The position numbers and the translations under genes were made by a program. From NCBI GenBank assembly GCA_039188505.1, contig JBCCZC010000302.1, positions 1-7,021 of the forward strand: a stretch of DNA of 7,021 nt, written 5' to 3'. The notes under the pieces are model-generated. The model worked only from the letters and a program-made list of their open reading frames with translations. It was not told where the DNA came from and ran no database searches. Each line of letters starts with the position of its first letter. Positions within the stretch are counted from its first letter, which is position 1. Source of the DNA: JBCCZC01 sp039188505 (GTDB lineage Bacteria > Pseudomonadota > Gammaproteobacteria > Xanthomonadales > SZUA-38). Below, one piece after another: positions 5,807 through 7,021 of the stretch.

Positions 5807-6829
5807 TTGGCGGCCGATCCATCCCATAGCGGCCTTTTCGACGAAGCACTGAAGCTTGCCGAAGCATCTCGCACGGGCGAGGCACGGGCGCAGCAAGCCG
5901 TCGACGCCTTTCGGCAGGCATCGCCACGCCACGCCGAGGCGTTGAGGCGCGCCGAAGCCATGCTCGATGCACTGCCGCGACTTCGGCCCGCGAGCTTGAA
6001 GCCGCTCCAGCGGGCCCAGCTGAAGCTCGAGATCCTCTGGGCGCGGCTGGTCGAGCGCCCGCAGGCCGTGGGGCTGGCGCTGGTTGCGGCGATCGGAGTT
6101 GGCATCACGTTGCTGGTCCTGCCGCCCGCCGACCGTGGAGATGAGACCGCGCCGGTCGCGACCCGGACGGCCGCGCAGGAAGTCGCCTACGCGACGCCCC
6201 ACGGTCGGCACCGGGAGGTACGCCTGGATGACGGCACGGTCGTGTGGCTGGACTGGTCATCGGCGCTGACCGTGCGCATGACGCCCGCCCTTCGAGCGAT
6301 CGAACTCACCGCTGGTCGGGCGGCTTTTGCTGTCGCACCCGACCCTGATCGCCCCCTCGAGGTCACGGCTCGCGGCGTCCGGACGCGCGTGACGGGAACG
6401 GAGTTCGTCGTCTCGGCTCGCGACGAGCGCGTCATCGATGTCGCCGTGCTGGAAGGCAGCGTCGTGGTGACGGCGGCTGCGGGCGATGTTGCGGCCCTTT
6501 CCGCCGGGCAGGCGGTTCAATGCACGGGCGACGCGCTTTCGGAAGCTACAGAGCGGTCCACGGAAGAGATCGGCCGTTGGCGAAATGGACTGCTCGTGGT
6601 GCGAGGGAAAACGCTGACCGAGACGATCGCGATCCTCGAGCCCTACACCTCTTTCGACATCGACCTGGCACGCCTGTCTGATCCCGGCCCCAGGATCTCG
6701 GCCACTTTTGTCGTCGATCGTGCCGATGACGCCCTCGCCGGCCTGATCGAGTCCTATCGTCTCCGTGTCCAGCAGGCGCCGCCGAATGCGCTGGTCCTCC
6801 GCGATCCTCTTCCCGCTCGCGCTCGCTGA
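5807..6829 (+). CDS. FecR-family transmembrane anti-sigma factor / signal transducer
   Basis: FecR proteins span the inner membrane. The cytoplasmic N-terminus holds or activates the cognate ECF sigma factor, and the periplasmic C-terminus senses a substrate-loaded TonB-dependent receptor. From TTG 5807 the protein has 340 residues, a usual length. The N-terminal helical domain (about 9-80) keeps the SPRHAEALRRAE segment typical of the family, but the tryptophans common there are absent. One membrane segment lies at about 86-106. The FecR domain (about 125-240) contains VRLDDGTVVWLDWSSAL (138-154) and the hallmark RVTGTEFVVS (194-203). The C-terminal receptor-interaction region (about 255-333) starts with GRWRNGLLVVRGKTLTET and resembles the STN-like end of proteobacterial FecR/FpvR-type proteins. 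Position between a FecI-type sigma gene and a probable receptor supports the assignment. Whether it is a pure anti-sigma factor or also required for sigma activity cannot be read from the sequence. Confidence 0.92.
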   Translation: MAADPSHSGLFDEALKLAEASRTGEARAQQAVDAFRQASPRHAEALRRAEAMLDALPRLRPASLKPLQRAQLKLEILWARLVERPQAVGLALVAAIGVGITLLVLPPADRGDETAPVATRTAAQEVAYATPHGRHREVRLDDGTVVWLDWSSALTVRMTPALRAIELTAGRAAFAVAPDPDRPLEVTARGVRTRVTGTEFVVSARDERVIDVAVLEGSVVVTAAAGDVAALSAGQAVQCTGDALSEATERSTEEIGRWRNGLLVVRGKTLTETIAILEPYTSFDIDLARLSDPGPRISATFVVDRADDALAGLIESYRLRVQQAPPNALVLRDPLPARAR

Positions 6830-6881
6830 TTCCTACTGACGCCCATACGGGTATTCCCCGTCCGCGCCGTCTTTAGGAGAA

Positions 6882-6902
6882 GTGCTGCATTTGGCAGCGC
6901 AC
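6882..6902 (+). other. Hairpin in the fecR-receptor intergenic region
   Basis: GTGCTGC pairs with GCAGCGCAC around an ATTTG loop, with a two-base GC bulge, giving about 7 bp of stem. It sits in the 106-bp gap about 33 nt before the receptor start. No U-run follows, so it is not a classic terminator; it could be a leader structure or an mRNA-processing site. The rest of the gap shows no convincing promoter. Confidence 0.35.
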
Positions 6903-6923
6903 CGATGCGTTCGAACCGGACAT

Positions 6924-6933
6924 AGGGGAAGGA
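6924..6933 (+). promoter_or_regulatory. Ribosome binding site for the TTG-started receptor gene
   Basis: AGGGGAAGGA directly precedes TTG 6936. No in-frame ATG or GTG with a comparable site is present, so the TTG start is supported. The arrangement resembles the purine-rich site before the fecR-type TTG. Confidence 0.6.
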
Positions 6934-6935
6934 TC

Positions 6936-7021
6936 TTGAACCGAAACACCATTCGCCGCTGGGCGTGCCTGTGCGCGACCCTTATTGCCCTGACTCTGGC
7001 CAGCGGCGCCAGCGCACAGGA
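6936..7021 (+). CDS. N-terminus of an exported protein, probably a TonB-dependent outer-membrane receptor (cut by window end)
   Basis: Only 28 codons plus two bases are visible. TTG 6936, after the strong AGGGGAAGGA site, encodes a textbook Sec signal peptide: basic MNRNTIRRW, hydrophobic core CLCATLIALTL, and a small-residue end ASGASAQ that predicts signal peptidase I cleavage after SA. No mature domain is visible. The receptor call rests on context: FecI and FecR genes are normally followed by the receptor gene they control. A surface-signalling receptor would next show an STN domain, then a plug and a beta-barrel. The substrate is unknown. A different exported protein cannot be excluded. 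Confidence 0.6.
   Translation, partial: MNRNTIRRWACLCATLIALTLASGASAQ

Noticed and set aside
5236..6108. 290-codon open frame on the minus strand
   Set aside because: The product is Arg/Ser/Ala-rich with no recognisable domain and lies antisense to the sigma and fecR-type genes. It is a high-GC shadow frame.
6861..6880. CCGTCTTTAG as the -10 element of a FecI-dependent receptor promoter
   Set aside because: CGTCT resembles some ECF -10 elements, but no convincing -35 element was found 16-17 bp upstream.

Overview
The window is gene-dense, high-GC DNA from a proteobacterium, probably alpha- or gammaproteobacterial; the sequence alone does not settle the class. The reasons are the Gram-negative architecture (lipoprotein-type binding protein, FecI/FecR surface signalling, a TonB-receptor-like export signal) and the style of the B12 proteins. 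It holds two divergent blocks separated by about 160 bp of regulatory DNA.

Minus-strand block (1-5078), corrinoid uptake and maturation. In transcription order it reads cobO (corrinoid adenosyltransferase), a sigma70-type promoter, an AdoCbl-class cobalamin riboswitch, btuF (lipoprotein-type binding protein), btuC (permease), btuD (ATPase) and cobQ (cobyric acid synthase, running off the left edge at position 1). btuF/btuC, btuC/btuD and btuD/cobQ overlap by 4, 8 and 4 bp, so they form a translationally coupled unit. The riboswitch is the best regulatory evidence. Its conserved core, B12 box and a 5-bp P1 helix can all be read, and a TTGACA/17 bp/GATACT promoter squeezed in after the cobO stop codon puts the transcription start right at P1. 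High adenosylcobalamin should therefore switch off btuFCD-cobQ, while cobO lies outside riboswitch control.

Plus-strand block (5241-7021), an iron-starvation-type surface signalling module. It contains an ECF sigma factor of the FecI family, a FecR-family anti-sigma/transmembrane sensor, and the first 28 codons of an exported protein that is very probably the cognate TonB-dependent outer-membrane receptor. A Fur-box-like sequence lies between candidate -35 and -10 elements just before the sigma gene. All three genes appear to use non-ATG starts (GTG, TTG, TTG), whereas every B12 gene starts with ATG.

How they may work together: the B12 block supplies inner-membrane uptake, adenosylation and amidation of corrinoids but shows no outer-membrane receptor inside the window. 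The adjacent FecI/FecR/receptor module would supply a TonB-dependent outer-membrane step. The Fur-like site argues for an iron-chelate or haem substrate, while the neighbourhood leaves a corrinoid receptor possible. I see no mobile element, CRISPR array, tRNA, rRNA or clear novel system. The most interesting material is the compact promoter-riboswitch-hairpin leader of btuF and the divergent control region.
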